From Platycnemis pennipes (lineage: Eukaryota > Arthropoda > Insecta > Odonata > Platycnemididae), in assembly GCA_933228895.1 (NCBI GenBank), contig OW121849.1, forward strand, positions 40,766,354-40,830,353: a stretch of 64,000 nucleotides of DNA, in the 5' to 3' direction. The notes below the pieces were generated by a model, which saw only the letters and a program-made list of their open reading frames with translations, had not been told where the DNA came from and did no database searches. This document shows positions 10,725-22,629 of this stretch, piece by piece (position 1 is the first letter of the stretch; every line of letters starts with the position of its first letter). Position numbers and translations under genes: made by a program.

Positions 10725-13350
10725 AAATTGTGGCGTGAATTTACACACTTATCATCCACTCTTGTTTTCCTTTCATGATACAATTCAGACATAGATGATG
10801 AGAAATTCTCTTCATGCGTTTATTCCTTCAAGGCTGATTCAGAATCAATCACAGGACGGAATCAAATTGCATCGCTTGAACTGTTAAGTGGTCACAGTGA
10901 GATGCCTGCGCCATGGGTAATTAAGAAAATACCTTCCATCTGGAAGGTTTGTGTTTAAGTTCCGGTACCGGCAGAAGTTTTCCAGGGTAATCCTGTTTCC
11001 CTTGAGTGCTGCGTGGGGAGCATTTCGAGGTCAGTACTCTGTACTCGGATGGGGCGTTAAGCTGTTGATGCATTGGCAATGTTTGCTAATTGTATGGTAA
11101 CGCCTGGTTTCCCCCAATCGTCTACCTCCACTCCCAAATCACAACCTATTTCATGATACTTATGCTCTACGGAGAAAACTGCTTTCACCTGTATCCCAGA
11201 AATACAAAAACCACGCGCAAACAATTCGTCGTGATAGGATAACGTGGAAGATGGATAGTGTCTAATCATAAATCATATCAGTTTCAACAAGTTTTCCAAT
11301 TGTCTAATCATGGCAATTTGTAAGTTTACCAATGATAATATTGTGCGCTCTATCCAAACAAGTGCACTTTACCAATATGAGGGGGCAGTTGAATTGAGAG
11401 TGTAATGTAAAAGTAGAAGTTAAAGCATCCAAACAATTTCCACATATTGCGTTGAACGGGAATGGCTTATCCAGTATAAAAAAATAAAGATTCACTTCTT
11501 GTGACATCTCTAATCGTTATTGATTACAATCACATACTAATAATACTACTCACTTAATAAAATTATATTATTAATGACTTAATTAAGATATTATTGGAGT
11601 TTCGTTATAGGTCAATCTACGATAAATCAGATTTGTGAACGATTGGGGTATTCTTAGCTTTATGTTACATGAATAGGTTGCCTTAGAATATTCCATAAGG
11701 AACTGGCATATAGAATAGATTTGAGGAGTTAAGTTAACCACATACCAATCCTAGACCTCAAATGGAACAACATGATATAGAGGCAAAACATCTTAACTAT
11801 TATCAGTATTCAATCCCGGAATTTCAAAATGGAAGGCGGATGCTCTATTTAAGGCTTTCTGTAACCAATACACTATTTCAAGGCACCAAAATTATTGCCC
11901 CTTCCATGTGAAAACGGGATCCATGGCTTTTCTGCTTTCAGTCCCATAGCATCCTTAAATTAATGGATGAAGGCGATACACTGTGGAAATTACGAACGAA
12001 ATTATGAAACAGGGGGTTGTCCCCCCTTGAAAATGACGCTTAGTCGTTGAAATCGATCGGGTAATATATAAGGCTGTGTGGAAACTACAAAGTTTGTTTC
12101 ATTTGCCATAAAATCCTTGTTTCCGTTACCGTCGCACGCGCGGTGACTTCAACACTTTGCTACCCTTGCAAATTTGACCAAGGAAACACAACCCTTCCCA
12201 AATTTCCTACGAACTTGGATGATTTACAAGCCTACTGGCACGGGGAAACTCTTTAGCGCTTTACGACAGCATCCAGGGATATGGGAGTTCTACAAATGTC
12301 AAGACTTCCTACTCCCGAAAGACGGACAATTGTCTCGTCCCCTGGGCTCCTTTGCCCATCTCCTATTACTCCCTCCTCAACAGCTCGTCAACCTCACCGA
12401 GGGAATATGTTCTCGCAACCCGACGGCTAAGAGCACGCTTGCCGAACCAGTGACTTCTTTCCTTCGCCGCCTACATCCTCAGGATTCCTCACCCTTTCCC
12501 TTAACTTTCCCTCGCTCTTCCGTTTTTTGAGTTGACTCTGGTCGGAAATTTTATTGGCGACAATTCAGAAAGTTCCCTTTCCGAATAGCTCGCAAAAAGG
12601 GCTGCATGTCCTCCGAACAAGGAACAGGTTCGATTGGCGAAAGGGTAAGGCAAGCCGACGGGGAGGGAGGGAGGTGTACTCTTTCAAAGGGTTTGAGGGT
12701 AGGGGTGAGATGGGGCCGGCATAGGGTTATTTGCGCGCTTAAGAGCGGTGGCGACTGCCTTTGTGCGGAAAAGGGGTTCGGAATGGAAGAAGGACAAAGA
12801 AGGTCAACACCCTTTATTTCCCCATGGTCGAGTCGGGAGAAGGCACGTAAGAAAGAAAAGAGGCGGTCGGGAGGATTTTGCGAGGGAAGACGGAGGAGTA
12901 AAGCACTTTATTGCGTGCAATCGAACGGAAGGCGAAAAAGGGTTGCGGGAGGATCTTTGGAAGACTCTCGTTGACAAGACCGAAAGAGAAAAGACTGAGC
13001 ACACGAATACTTGTATCCACGGAGACCGAGACTTTCCAGGAAAACTTATAAGATTAAGTGCGTCAGCGAATGGTCATTTAAGGGGCAATGGAAAATCAGA
13101 GTTTGGTCGAGAAGCAAACTTTGCAACTTTCATTTAATCTCATAATGAATTAGATTGAATATTCTCGGTCTGCTGGAGACTACGTACTTATCTGGATGAA
13201 TATTATTGATCGATTGTTGCCAAAGTTTAACGTTAGGCCTCGTTTTGATGGAGGGTTTTATAGTTTTTTTTCTCCCATTAAAATCTATCGGCTCCTATCG
13301 AAAAATATTTTTCTTTTAAAATATATTTCCATTTCTTCCCTTACTCGGTA
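10725..13350. other. Unassigned DNA; purine-rich GC block 12.6-13.1 kb
   Basis: Apart from a possible SINE at 10890-11060, nothing is recognised. The 12.1-13.1 kb part is GC-richer, first pyrimidine-rich (to about 12.5 kb), then strongly purine-rich. Open frames of 118-129 codons there overlap in several frames and are biased to R, K, G and S. I do not regard them as genes, though a promoter/CpG-type region cannot be ruled out. Confidence 0.5.
10890..11060 (+). repeat. Possible tRNA-derived SINE
   Basis: GTTAAGTGGTCACAGTGAGA followed about 60 bases later by TTTAAGTTCCGGTACCGGC looks like a worn A box / B box pair of a tRNA-type pol III promoter ahead of an unrelated body. The B box departs from GGTTCGANTCC. 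No poly-A or simple tail is clear and no second copy occurs in the window, so this is tentative. Confidence 0.3.
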
Positions 13351-13377
13351 TTTTAACTTCGATGCTTATCTTCAAGG

Positions 13378-13418
13378 GCTGCGTCAAACCAATCTTAGGA
13401 TTGTTGACTGATGATGAC
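13378..13418 (+). repeat. RTE-like LINE 3' tail fragment
   Basis: GGCTGCGTCAAACCAATC, ...AGGATTGTTGAC and a TGATGATGA tail match the last bases of the RTE-like LINE also seen at 37683-37728, 47517-47560 and, more intact, near 60125-60185. Only the terminal few dozen bases are present, as in a heavily 5'-truncated retrocopy. Confidence 0.7.
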
Positions 13419-13429
13419 TTCACTTTTCA

Positions 13430-13760
13430 TTCCATTTACCCTAAAAACCTATGCCATGCATATTCCTCACCCACTGTACTCCCTAATTTATGCCAACAAT
13501 CTTGCTTTTTCATACCATTCTAAGAATTTCTTCACTCACCCTACTTTCCGTCCATCGAAGGTAATCTATTCTCTTCCATGCCTATATTTTTAAAACTATA
13601 TTTTCTCATCGATTATTTTCTAGAGTCCATGTCTCAGATGAATACAAAACCACGCTCTAAATCAAACTCTTCACAAACTTCTTAACATCTCCATAAATGG
13701 CTAATCATAACTTCTCCTCTACCGATAAACTCATACTTATTGTTACCCAAAACTCTCCAC
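13430..13760 (-). pseudogene. RTE/BovB-like LINE C-terminal relic
   Basis: The minus strand translates in pieces to VKSLI(stop)SVVLYSSETWTL, then an AWKRIDYLRWTESRVSEEIL segment. This parallels the better-kept C-terminus at 59.75-59.95 kb (RKPFIVWSVVPYGSKTWKI, then EAFETWCWRRMLKIKW and VRNEEV). These are the post-RT residues typical of RTE/BovB-group LINEs. Stops and shifts break the frame. It is in opposite orientation to the adjacent tail at 13378, so the two are separate insertions. Confidence 0.7.
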
Positions 13761-14639
13761 CTAAAAGATATTATCTGCCGAAAACCTAATAAATGCCTAT
13801 ATAAACCTAAAGAATGATAGAAAATAAAAAATATTCGATTCGAAAACCACAATAAATCATCCTAGTAACCTGTAATTTTACTGGAAAGAATGAAAAATTT
13901 AATCAAGTGGGACAAAAAGGTAATGTACAGCATAGTTTGAGGAAAGAGACAGCTAAGTATCAAATGCAGTGAAACCAATCAGATAGGGATTATTTTTTTG
14001 TGATTGCAAATTGCATTATGCATGAAGATGCTGAGCATTAGAGTAGTAAAAGTAGAGCTTTTTGACACATGATTCACACGCTGTTGAAAACCATCTAATA
14101 TTCTCAAACGTCCAAGAATTGAGTGCTTTATAGTAATCACACAAGTCTTAAGAGATTTTACAGCCAAATAAACTGAAAACTGCATTTGTTAGACACTAAA
14201 AGGAGATAGAAATGGCACTGCACTTGGCTAAATAGTAACCAATAATAGGTACGTACGTTTGCCGTATTATTATCAAATTTACGGCTTATTAGTAACTTTC
14301 ACTTCTTGGAGGATTAGGCATGGTACAAGTGGCTTCTATATATTACGCCATAGGCGTACATACAACGGGAAGTTTCTCATTCTCTTTGATTCCAGAACAT
14401 TAGGTGGTGAGTATTAGCTCTCACCAGGGAATGGGACTCCACGTTATTTATAGTGCCCGGCCCGGCTTTATAGTGCCTGTTCAAATATTTTGTGGAATGA
14501 GAGTCACTTTTAATGCGCAACTACATAGTTTCCGTTTATAATAACGAATTAAGATTATGTTGCTCGCAACTAAATCGTTACCGCCAATTAGCACGTCATC
14601 ATCTTTTAAGGTCCACAAAAACTAGTGGTCAATAAAGAG
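13761..14639. other. Unassigned AT-rich DNA
   Basis: I see no coding relic, inverted repeat or tail. Open frames are below 70 codons with no motif. Confidence 0.55.
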
Positions 14640-15530
14640 GAAGCAGGGGCAAAACGAGTTAGTTGGGCAAGACAGGGTACCGGTATTTTTTGCCTGTACG
14701 GTGATGCGACGTAGCCTAAACTCCGTGAACTAGTTGAAGTGGTTAAGGATGTTGTGTTGGGAGCACTGAATGTCATTCCAGCGTCGTGATACGTGTCGTC
14801 TGCAAGTTGTGTGCCATTTCACGCTAGTTTTATAATATTTCAGGCTACTATTTATTGATTTACTCAAGTTATTTCTTATTTTCAATGTTAACATCTTGTA
14901 GCCCACACCATAAAGATATGATAATTGTGGTATTAACATTTTTGGTGAATTTTGTTTCTCTTAGACTTCAGTACACTATCCATGATGACTATGGGGTAAG
15001 ACGGGGTACTACCTGTCTTGGATAGGTAAATTCCTCCGAAGCCCAAAGCAAAATATAAAATGAAGATATGCCTATGTAAAAAGACTGCTATAGTTCCTCA
15101 AGGCAAATCACGGAAAGAAGCAAACATTTCACATAACAGTTATGCTGAGGACAACGAATGTCTTTATTGCAATGCTATTAGGAAGAAGGTTGAATTCGGT
15201 GTGCTGCTAGTAATCGGTGGGAACACAATTGATGTGCAGGCGTAGAGAGCGATGAAGACGCCGTCCATGCTTGTGTTGTTTGTGAAAAATAAAGAAAGTA
15301 AATATGTACCCCATCTTGCCCCCAGCATGATGCAAGATGAGGTGAATGCACTTTTTTCGAAAAAAAAATTTATAATAATTAACAGGATAAGAAATATTTA
15401 CTTTTGACAGTGTTTTTGTGTATAAAAATAATCATTATACTCTTTTAGAGGAAAACCATTTAAATACTTACCTAGTAGTCTTAAAATTAGCTTGAACATT
15501 AAAGACCTCATCTTGCCCCTAGTTTACCTA
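14640..15530 (+). mobile_element. Relic of a pogo-like (Tc1/mariner superfamily) transposon
   Basis: The GGGGCAAGATGGGGTA-type motif recurs at both sides: 14644-14690 (diverged) and 14991-15011 on the left, and inverted at 15308-15340 and 15508-15523 on the right. Between them is the C-terminal piece of a transposase with a PHD-like finger, typical of insect pogo-like DDE_1 transposases. Outer limits are approximate: I could not find a clean TA duplication, and the main catalytic domain is missing. Confidence 0.55.
15060..15292 (+). pseudogene. pogo-like transposase C-terminal zinc-finger relic
   Basis: In one frame the peptide includes AEDNECLYCNAI. After a one-step frame change near 15190-15210 it continues as C..SNRWEHN(stop)CAGVESDEDAVHACVVCEK and then stops. 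The order C-x2-C, W-x-H-x2-C, C-x2-C matches the PHD-like finger at the C-terminus of many insect pogo-like transposases. One frameshift and one nonsense codon inactivate it. The catalytic DDE portion upstream is not visible, so this is a deleted or heavily eroded copy. Confidence 0.65.
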
Positions 15531-18429
15531 CATCAATTATTATAATACCAATGCTTAAAAATTTACCCATGACTTCATAGTAACCAACTGAAAACTCAGC
15601 GGAAAATATCCAGAAGGACTGAAAGTCGTGTTTAAATGCCACTTTTGGATGTGAACGTGTGCTGGCGAATATGCAGAAAGTAATGAATTCGCGATTACGG
15701 AACATCTGTCGTCGACGCAACTCGGAGCTCAGAAATAATGCGTCTGCAATTGAAGAGGAATGCCTCGGTAGTTATTCTTGCATTTGTCAAGTCACGCCAC
15801 ATCTTTGCATCGATCAGAAAACCTCACTCTGCAAGCAAAATGAGACGCGGAGTCAAAACTAGCTTTCAGCCTCTCCCGCCTCCCTCGCTGGGACTGTTTC
15901 CCGAGACAATTTTCGCCTCCCATCCATCAACTGGGTCACTTTCACATCATCTCAAGCATAAGCCATTCGCCTCAAACAAGACGTGGCTGCATACGATGAG
16001 GAGTGAAGATGGACAGGTTTAGGAACATGAAAGCAAGTGTGGTGCGCTCTAGCGAGTAATGAGTGTGAAAGATTAAAGCGGATTGAGATGAAAGACCCGG
16101 CATGCATGGAAATAAGAGAAAGAAGAGCAGTTATTTGAAATGATCTGAAACAGCAAATGGCTACTGTGTCAGTGGATGAAATATTTTCTAGATTTTGTAA
16201 AAAAATAATGAGATTTATGTAGGTATATTGTGGACAGTTCGTGAAAAAATTGGTATTTTCCACTGTTGAACCGATATTTCATCTCTTGTGAGTGTTTTGG
16301 TTATTCTGACAAGGATAACTAACAAATCTGCAGTGCCGGATTTCACCATACGATAAAAATTGCCATATTACCTTAATCTAATTTTAAAAATAATTTACCT
16401 TTCTGGCACATTTACCCTCGACATCAACGATATGAACATGTGTAATTCATGTAATCGATAACATCATACAATGTCTACATGTATTTAAATAATCGGAGCT
16501 ACATACGAGCCCTGTTTATGCAATAATACCAATTTATTCACAATATTCTATGGTACGTTACAAAACTATTCATCCATAGGACTTCATCGAGTGAGACTCT
16601 TATGAAAAGGTATGCATAAGTTAAATGATGTGCAAATGATGAAAACAGCATTCGAAACGTTTTCAGAGGGTCAATCAATCGTGGTGACAAATGAGATTAA
16701 CAGATGAAAAATCACTCTTGCACGCGAATTTGAAAATAAAATACCACATACCAATAGGGTTAGATATTACAATGAATATAATGCATATTTGAGGTAATTA
16801 TCAAATTAAATTTTTAATGTGATAAAACTAATTGAGATTCGCATCACACTCGGAGATATGAATTCCAATAATGATAATAAGAGATGTGAAGAAGAATTTA
16901 AGGTTAAAAGGTTAAGTATATTGCTGTTGCCATGGTACATCGTATTTAGTGAAAAATGAAAATTTAATATTTTTATCAGCTGATTACTGAAATGGATAAC
17001 AGAAATAGAACCATCTTTTTGCCTATTACACTATTAGGATAGTGAAAAGTTCACACTATGAACAGATAAATAACCATCTTCAAAAAAAGAATAGAGAAGA
17101 AAATTATTTCAAACTTCTAAACTTAAATTTAAAAGCCAAAACCTACCATGGTTCTAGTCACACTGTGTGCTTCCATGTGACCATCAGGGTCAAATATTTG
17201 GGTGAAATAAAGTGTTGAAACTATGGTGGGCTGTGGTTTTTGAACAAAAGTGTTGAAGTGTGTAAGTATTATTTCTTTGTTATTCTTTTGTAGATGGTTA
17301 TTAAGAGCTTTCACAAAGTTTGTGCTATTACTTCGTCATATAAAGATTGATACATATAATTCCAGCTGCGTTCCTCATGATCATTGGCGATTCATATGGA
17401 GGCTGTTAATTTGATGGTTACTGTGAGTCTGCTTTTCCAAGGCTTTTTTTTAGGTTAGACAGGTTAATTTTAGACCAGTCACTGGGAAATATGTAACTAA
17501 AAGCAGTCCTAAATGAAATGTTCAGTTCTATTTACTCTGAACACATTTATCTTAATATTATAGAAATGTTTATTTGAATGGATTAAAAAATCTGAAACTT
17601 ATATTTTTATGAAGTCTCAAATAAGCCTATAGAATCTACATCCTTTCATATTACATAGGCTTTAGAAAAGTGAGCATACTGCAGTTTACTTTACTGATCT
17701 TGGATTTTTAACTACATTTAAATGATTGGTAATTAAAAAGTGTTACATACTTTGTGTTAGTGGGATGAAAGTTGTTTATCCGAGGTCCTTGTGTGACTCG
17801 AATAATAGACCCGATATTTTACGAAAGCAACTTCATGGGGGAAGGCAAGTGTTTCTCTCACTGTGAGGCACAGGAGATGCAAAAAAGGTAAAAAAGCACG
17901 CGAAGCGATCCCCACATTTTTGATATCCTTCCAATTGAATCTCTACACGCAAGGAAACAAATTGCAGGTCTCGTTCCGTTTTTTTTTTGTTTTTCGGCCG
18001 GTCAAGTTTTTGCCACTTTCGGAAGGGTACAATCAGCGGCGGATGGAATGAGGTTCTGAATTTTATTACAAAGGATTTTGGATCGCTTAGCAGTTGATGT
18101 GATCATCCAACCCTTTGGAGCTTTATCACCGGGCGCTCTCCGCCTTCCCCCACTCTTAAAAGGGCTGTAAAATGGCAATTGACCAAGGACCACAAGAGTT
18201 GTGGAGTAAAAGCACGGCAGGGAAATTCATGATGAGAAGAGGAGAGGAAAGACGGTGAAAACTGGAAAGTTCGTGCCGTTGACCGGAGCAAGGAAGAAAA
18301 TATTTCTGATGAACTGGACTTTCATCTTTTGAGCAGAAATAAAGCTTTGGAAATGAATCGCTTTCGGGGAAAACTATCAAAAACACTCTCCACCAAACGG
18401 TTGGAAGACTGTAGTGAACATATATTTAG
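15531..18429. other. Unassigned DNA
   Basis: Nothing recognised. A modestly GC-richer patch at 15.6-16.1 kb and another at 17.9-18.4 kb give open frames of 60-103 codons without domain motifs. The rest is AT-rich. Confidence 0.5.
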
Positions 18430-18748
18430 TAGAGAAATGCAAATGCAAATTCTGAAGATTCAGGCGATATGGAGTGGAAGCGAAACATGATAACACAGAA
18501 AGAAAAACACGAGCCAAATCCACAAAAATAAACTTTACTACGACCCGGGTTTCACTGTATTACAGCATCGTCATGTAGCGTTTATCAAAGATGCACCAAC
18601 ATATATATGATTGCATTGCATATGGCATTGGTGCATCTTTGATAAACGCTACCTGACGATGCTGTAATACAGTGAAACCCGGGTCGTAGTAAAGTTTATT
18701 TTTGTGGATTTGGCTCGTGTTTTTCTTTCTGTGTTATCATAGAGAAAT
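18430..18748. mobile_element. Foldback element FB2 (Penelope-like, near-perfect arms)
   Basis: Arms 18487-about 18600 and about 18627-18740 are inverted copies about 115 bp long. I can see only about one mismatch between them (TGTAGC against CTACCTG), with a loop of about 26 bases. The right arm has CTGACGA (18653-18659), a short CTGT/ACAG stem, then GAAACCCGGGTCGTAGTAAAG. The left arm has the same with the first base changed. TAGAGAAAT occurs at 18430-18438 and again at 18740-18748, a likely target-site duplication. The 45 bases before the left arm (TTCAGGCGATATGGAGTGG...) recur at 54.53 kb beside another family member. No ORF. The low arm divergence suggests recent formation. Confidence 0.82.
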
Positions 18749-20400
18749 ATGCATTAAATCACCATTTACTCTTTAGCCCACCCAAAGATGTGTTAAAAAT
18801 TGCCATAGGAACAAGGTTTCTTATGCCGGGAATCTCTGTTTGCAGGCCAAGACGCAGACTACCACGCTACCCAAGGTCTTTGGAGGTTTCTTTTGGGGAT
18901 CTACAGGAGCTAGGTCTCATTTGCTTTTAATTGTGGTCCATTAAGTTTGGTACACGTAAGGCAGTAGGTATTCACGAGAATAGATCCCATAAACTGCGGC
19001 ACAATATTTTCCCTGGCATTTTTAATGAGCTTCCTTGGTGTGCATAGTGGCAACATAGGTGTCCGGTCAAAACTTACCGAAAGAGTCCAGTCAATATATC
19101 TGTGGTTGGAGATCAGGTGGTCGGGCCATAGGGTGAGTATATTTACTGTGGGAAATTTTGTAGCTCTTTCACGATCTTAGTGAAGCCGAATACCTGACGT
19201 TTTCTAAGTAGTCAATAATATTTGAAGTTTCCAATATAATAAACTATTTGCCAAGTAGGTAGTAAGTATTTTTGTATATCAAAGCAAGAAACAAAATTAC
19301 AATTCTTTGGATTTAATCTCAAGCAGCAGCAAAATGCAACACGGAAAATTAAACCGTATGACTCCTACCGCAGAACATGGGCTAGAAATATTACTTTGAA
19401 TATTTTAGAAGGTAATTTATTTTCATTTCTCTTTCTTGAGGTTAAACAGCGCCCTTGCTCCTAAAATACATTTTCTGATCACATGTTTACAACTTCGCTG
19501 CCTGGGGGCAGGTATTAGTGTATCGCTTTCACGTATATTAGCAAGGATATTTCATGCCTGGGGATGTAGTCGAAACATTAACCTCGATTTGTGACCAGTT
19601 GTCACTCACACTTCAACTGCTATAGTCAGTCATTCCAAAGAGACATTAAGGTCAAAAGCAGTTGCAAAGATAGAATTTCCGATTAAGGTCAATTAGACGG
19701 AAGGGTAGTGAAATGGTTTCCAGTGATAAAAGTGGCAATGGCAGTCATGTCTTATTATTGAACCATACGTCCTAAAGACATTTTTATAGCACTTATAAAA
19801 GAAAACGGTAGTGTAGAAAATGTCCAAGGAAAAGCTATGAAGGAGATGTATGGTACATAAATATTATGATTTTTTTGCCAGCATACAATAATGATAGCAG
19901 GAAGGTGAAGAAATGTCTGTACCTTACTCGTAATGAGGAATAAGACTTGATTGTCTTATTTTTCTTCAAGCAAACAAATAAATGTAATATTACGCTAAAT
20001 TTGCCAAATATTTTTTTAAGGAAAACTATTCTTAACAAAATTATCTTAAAGAAGCTCTCAACTTAAACAGCTTAAGTATGAATTTCTCAATGTTAATACC
20101 CTTTTAAGTCTCTATCTTAATTTCCATTCAATTCACATAATTGACGATGGAAGTTTGAAAGATGAACTTGCGCTAATTAAAATGCGCAAAGGGTAGTTAT
20201 AATTCATAGGCGAGCAATTATTTCATGCCTTAAACAGATTCAACCTAGGAAAGAATCACAAAGTGTTACTATTGGCTTTGACCGAATAATTAGAGGGTGA
20301 ATGTTGAGAATAGTTTTCATCTCCCTTCCGAAGGCAAAACAATACTCTCGCCTCAAATCGTTTGCTGCAGCTAGTGATGAGTTAAACTGTGATATTCCAG
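18749..20400. other. Unassigned DNA
   Basis: I see no gene, transposon end or repeat pair. The longest frames are under 70 codons. Confidence 0.5.
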
Positions 20401-20448
20401 TCACTTCGTTACCTGAGACCGCTACTCATCAGTATCTGTGATTCTTAA

Positions 20449-20484
20449 CTGTGATTGTGATCACATCTGTGATCGCAATCACAG
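20449..20484. repeat. 36-base near-perfect palindrome
   Basis: CTGTGATTGTGATCACA, a 2-base spacer, then TGTGATCGCAATCACAG. Arms are 17 bases with one mismatch. The half-site CTGTGATTGC recurs at about 21508, so it probably belongs to the ends of the surrounding BED-finger transposon debris. Confidence 0.8.
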
Positions 20485-20785
20485 GGGAGATCCATTTCCC
20501 CTAGGGGATACTCACTCACAAAAATCAGCCGTAAGTGATTAGTGGCGCTGCTAATTCCGATTTAACGCTCGAAATGTCATTTTTTAGGTTTAGAAGTCTG
20601 CTATTTTGCCTAATTCCGATGAAAGAAATCTTCGCAAAAGAAACGAATAAACTTAATTGATTATTGGAAGAATAGGCAAAGCTTTTTTTTGAGAGAACAG
20701 TTCTGATTGGGATTACGATAATCAACTTAATATTTGATGAAGCAATGGAATTGAAGATCGGCAATCGGAAATATTTGAGTCAAGT

Positions 20786-20839
20786 CACGTATTATTGTCA
20801 CGTACAATGTAATTATACGTCACACGTACATATCACGTA
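20786..20839. repeat. CACGTA motif cluster
   Basis: CACGTA occurs at 20786, 20799, 20823 and 20834, with a related TACGTC at 20816: five sites in 54 bases. Short repeated motifs near a transposon end are usually transposase-binding subterminal repeats. CACGTA also overlaps an E-box-like core, but I see no host gene to regulate. Confidence 0.65.
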
Positions 20840-21106
20840 CATATACGCGACCTAACAGGTCACTGAAACCGTTGAGGAGTAAATTTACTTTTCGTTTCAG
20901 ACAAATAGTTTTACAAAAAGATCTACATCTGTTGAATACCACAGTGTGCTACGCAAGATTGCATATGCTGCAAGATGCTATTTCTCCATTAACCACGGCA
21001 AAAAAGTTCCATATTTTACTAATTTTTCTTCTTTTTCCATTCATTTGAACGCCTTAGATCTAAAATTTACGCATAAAGCATAATGAAAATAAGCACCCCA
21101 GCTATG

Positions 21107-21319
21107 CTACTGGGCCTTGAGGACGATGGCCTGGACCACAGAGGGATGTTTGGAATTCATATGTTTCCTCAAGTTTGTGGTAGACGTTTTAAATGAAAGT
21201 TTTTGCTTGCATATGTTGCAAGATGCTATTTCTCCATTAACCACGGCAAAAAAGTTCCATATTCTTCTTTTTTCCATTATGCACTCAAAGAACGGACAAA
21301 TCGCAAGGATCACTCTCAA
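21107..21319 (-). pseudogene. BED zinc-finger domain fragment (hAT/ZBED type)
   Basis: The minus-strand frame includes KRRIWNFFAVVNGEIASCNI, then CKQKLSFKTSTTNLRKHMNS and KHPS. This fits the BED finger: an aromatic residue before the finger, C-x2-C, then T-x-NL-x2-H-x4-H. The domain binds DNA at the N-terminus of hAT transposases and ZBED host proteins. It ends soon after the finger with no transposase core. A worn repeat of the first half (IWNFFAVVNGEIASC, then SICN) lies on the same strand at about 20932-21018. A domesticated gene is possible but unlikely given the truncation. Confidence 0.75.
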
Positions 21320-21560
21320 TCAGACTAACGCACGATACAGAAGCGGCGATCACGTTCAATGACAATTAATTCGCTGTAGTAGTGGTTGCATTGTATTCAA
21401 ATTGGTTGCACTGGTGCAGTTGCAGTTGGTAGCATCGGTAGCAGCCTGAGCTAAATTCACCGAATTCACAGTCACAGAGATTTCGATTATTTAGTCACAG
21501 GCTGTGATTGCTACTTTTCAGTATCGGTGATTCAATCAAAGTTAGCGATATATCGCTCAC

Positions 21561-22600
21561 CGCTAGCTGCAGCTAATTACGGTCAAACGATAGCTAATCG
21601 ATAGGGGATCGGTTGGCCTGACGGTGGGCTGCCGCCATTTAACCGTGGGCGATGGGGAGATATTCCTGGGTGGCTGCCACAAGTTGATCTCGCAAGACGA
21701 TCGACAAGTGCGCAACCGCTCGGACTGACTCGAGTCAATGAGACAGATCGCCACGACCTCCATTAAACACCTGACGACAGGTGAATAAGCTCTGGTTTCG
21801 GCTCAATTATTTTCCGGAGCTGACACTCCACGCATCGAATAAATTACGCAGCGGTGGACTGAACGCTGGCCGTTGTGACAGATTTGGTGGAGGAGGAAAG
21901 GAAACCATCTGCGGCAGAGCTCTACAATCCTCCTCCTCCCTCTTCGCCCTCTTACATAAGAGAGCCTTTGAAGCCCTCTTGGCTTCTCCAGAGGAGGTGG
22001 AGGCGGATTGAACCTCCCTAACGATTCACATCCATGACTTTCGTAATCAGACATTCAAAGTCTTCCGATGGTGGACGTACTTTCATAAGCACAGAATTAC
22101 CGGTCTGAATGAGGTGACACCCAGATAGGTTTTTCACCGATTAAACTGAGGAATCGAATCAGTCCTGTGCTCCAGGGTAGGCATCAATACCGATATCTTA
22201 TTTAAGGGAGGGTAAAGTGTAATGGATGTCTTGTGCACAGGAAAGAATGGTGAATTAGCTCCAATATCACCTTTGGGAGGTGTTGCTTCAAGAGGTGATA
22301 TTCAGCTCCAATATCACTTTTGCTGACCCTGTGTTGACCAAACTCATAATTAGGGGACATTCCTTTCTTTTGAAAGCAATGGTTGAATCTGACACAAACA
22401 GCAAGTATGAAAGTTCAAGGATGAAATATAAAAATAACATTTCATCCTCATTGCTAGAGCATATTTTCCTGAAAGTGACAAGTCCGACGTCTTCATTTGA
22501 TAACTAAGTATCTTTGCTACATTTGATCCAGGGAAATGTGAAACGGAAAAAAAACGTGTAATAAATTCAACGTTCGCTAGGTCAGTTATGTCCCTGAGAA
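21561..22600. other. Unassigned DNA; GC-richer patch 21.6-22.05 kb
   Basis: The patch gives 76- and 83-codon frames on opposite strands with no domain motif. At 22.25-22.32 kb AGCTCCAATATCAC is present twice about 46 bases apart. Nothing else is recognised. Confidence 0.5.
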
Positions 22601-22629
22601 TTCATGCCACTTCTGATGGAATGTTTGCA

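Larger units (their letters stand above)
20400..21560 (-). mobile_element. Debris of a BED-finger (hAT-like) DNA transposon
   Basis: The region holds a BED zinc-finger fragment (21107-21319, minus) and a partial second copy of the same exon (about 20932-21018). GCTACT..TCAGTATC..GTGATTC occurs at both edges in direct orientation (20420 and 21509). There is also a 36-base palindrome (20449-20484) and a cluster of CACGTA motifs (20786-20839). BED fingers at the N-terminus plus arrays of short subterminal motifs are characteristic of hAT transposons. No DDE catalytic domain or hATC domain is visible and boundaries are unclear. The direct rather than inverted edge repeats argue for internal duplication after insertion. 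Confidence 0.55.

Noticed and set aside
12174..13137. Overlapping frames of 118-129 codons
   Set aside because: The frames overlap each other in purine-rich GC DNA, have no recognisable domain and show strong R/K/G bias.
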